Part shown: positions 6,544 through 6,610 of the stretch, piece after piece
How the letters are laid out: every line of letters begins with the position of its first letter
How positions within the stretch are numbered: the first letter of the stretch is position 1
DNA from: Dehalococcoidales bacterium
GTDB lineage: Bacteria; Chloroflexota; Dehalococcoidia; Dehalococcoidales; RBG-16-60-22
Assembly: GCA_030628245.1 (NCBI GenBank)
Contig: DAOVRI010000094.1
Coordinates: forward strand, 1-6,610
Reading direction: 5' to 3'
DNA length: 6,610 nt
Made by a program: the position numbers and the translations under genes
The notes under the pieces: generated by a model
What the model saw: only the letters and a program-made list of their open reading frames with translations
What the model was told of the DNA's origin: nothing
Databases searched by the model: none

Positions 6544-6610
6544 TTATTTAGCGGCGCCAACCGCTATACTCGGAAGCGAGAAATTGTCTTTCGATTCTAT
6601 GACAATCTCG
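6544..6610 (-). CDS. C-terminal end of an unidentified minus-strand gene
   Basis: The last 21 codons before TAA (6544-6546) read EIVIESKDNFSLPSIAVGAAK on the minus strand. I do not recognise the family, and the ending does not look like the KKHGN(I/M)PL type typical of acyl-CoA carboxyltransferase subunits. The frame is chosen because the stop lies just before the promoter and terminator pair. An alternative minus frame stopping at 6548-6550 cannot be excluded on this little sequence. Confidence 0.4.
   Translation of the reverse strand, partial: EIVIESKDNFSLPSIAVGAAK

Overview
The window looks like chromosome from an anaerobic bacterium. A sodium-pump decarboxylase cluster, a cobalamin-type radical SAM enzyme, an IS1182-like transposase remnant and ATTGC...GCAAT palindromic repeats fit a Chloroflexota/Dehalococcoidia-like genome. 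That placement is a weak inference, because no rRNA or other marker gene is present. Base composition is uneven: radA is very GC-rich (45 of 60 bases at 2461-2520), while the gene at 3929-4675 is AT-rich (17 G+C of 60 bases at 4201-4260).

Layout from left to right. The window opens with the C-terminal end of a DegV-family protein (+, 1-153). A 495-residue B12-binding/radical SAM protein follows (+, start set at 348). Next is a decayed IS1182-type transposase (+, about 1938-2227), truncated 3 bases short of the radA stop codon. radA (-, 2231-3610) encodes a complete RadA/Sms DNA recombination and repair ATPase. A 318-base non-coding stretch (3611-3928) holds a palindromic repeat, a C/G-tract hairpin and a good promoter. 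This promoter reads into an AT-rich orphan gene (+, 3929-4675) that resembles class III nucleotidyl cyclases but lacks several canonical catalytic residues.

The right-hand third is a minus-strand cluster read from right to left. It encodes a 73-residue biotinyl carrier (TTG start, strong ribosome binding site), a 49-residue single-span membrane protein, and the OadB/GcdB/MmdB-type sodium-translocating decarboxylase beta subunit. Together they look like the carrier, gamma-like and beta parts of a membrane decarboxylase: a CO2-loaded biotin on the carrier is decarboxylated by the beta subunit, coupled to Na+ export. The carboxyltransferase subunit is not in the window. The cluster has its own candidate promoter, which overlaps the terminator of the next minus-strand gene, of which only the last 21 codons are visible (6544-6610).

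The observations most worth following are the cyclase-like orphan gene with its altered active site, the overlapping terminator and promoter at 6461-6537, the very small gamma-like subunit, and the repeats around the orphan gene and inside the decarboxylase cluster.
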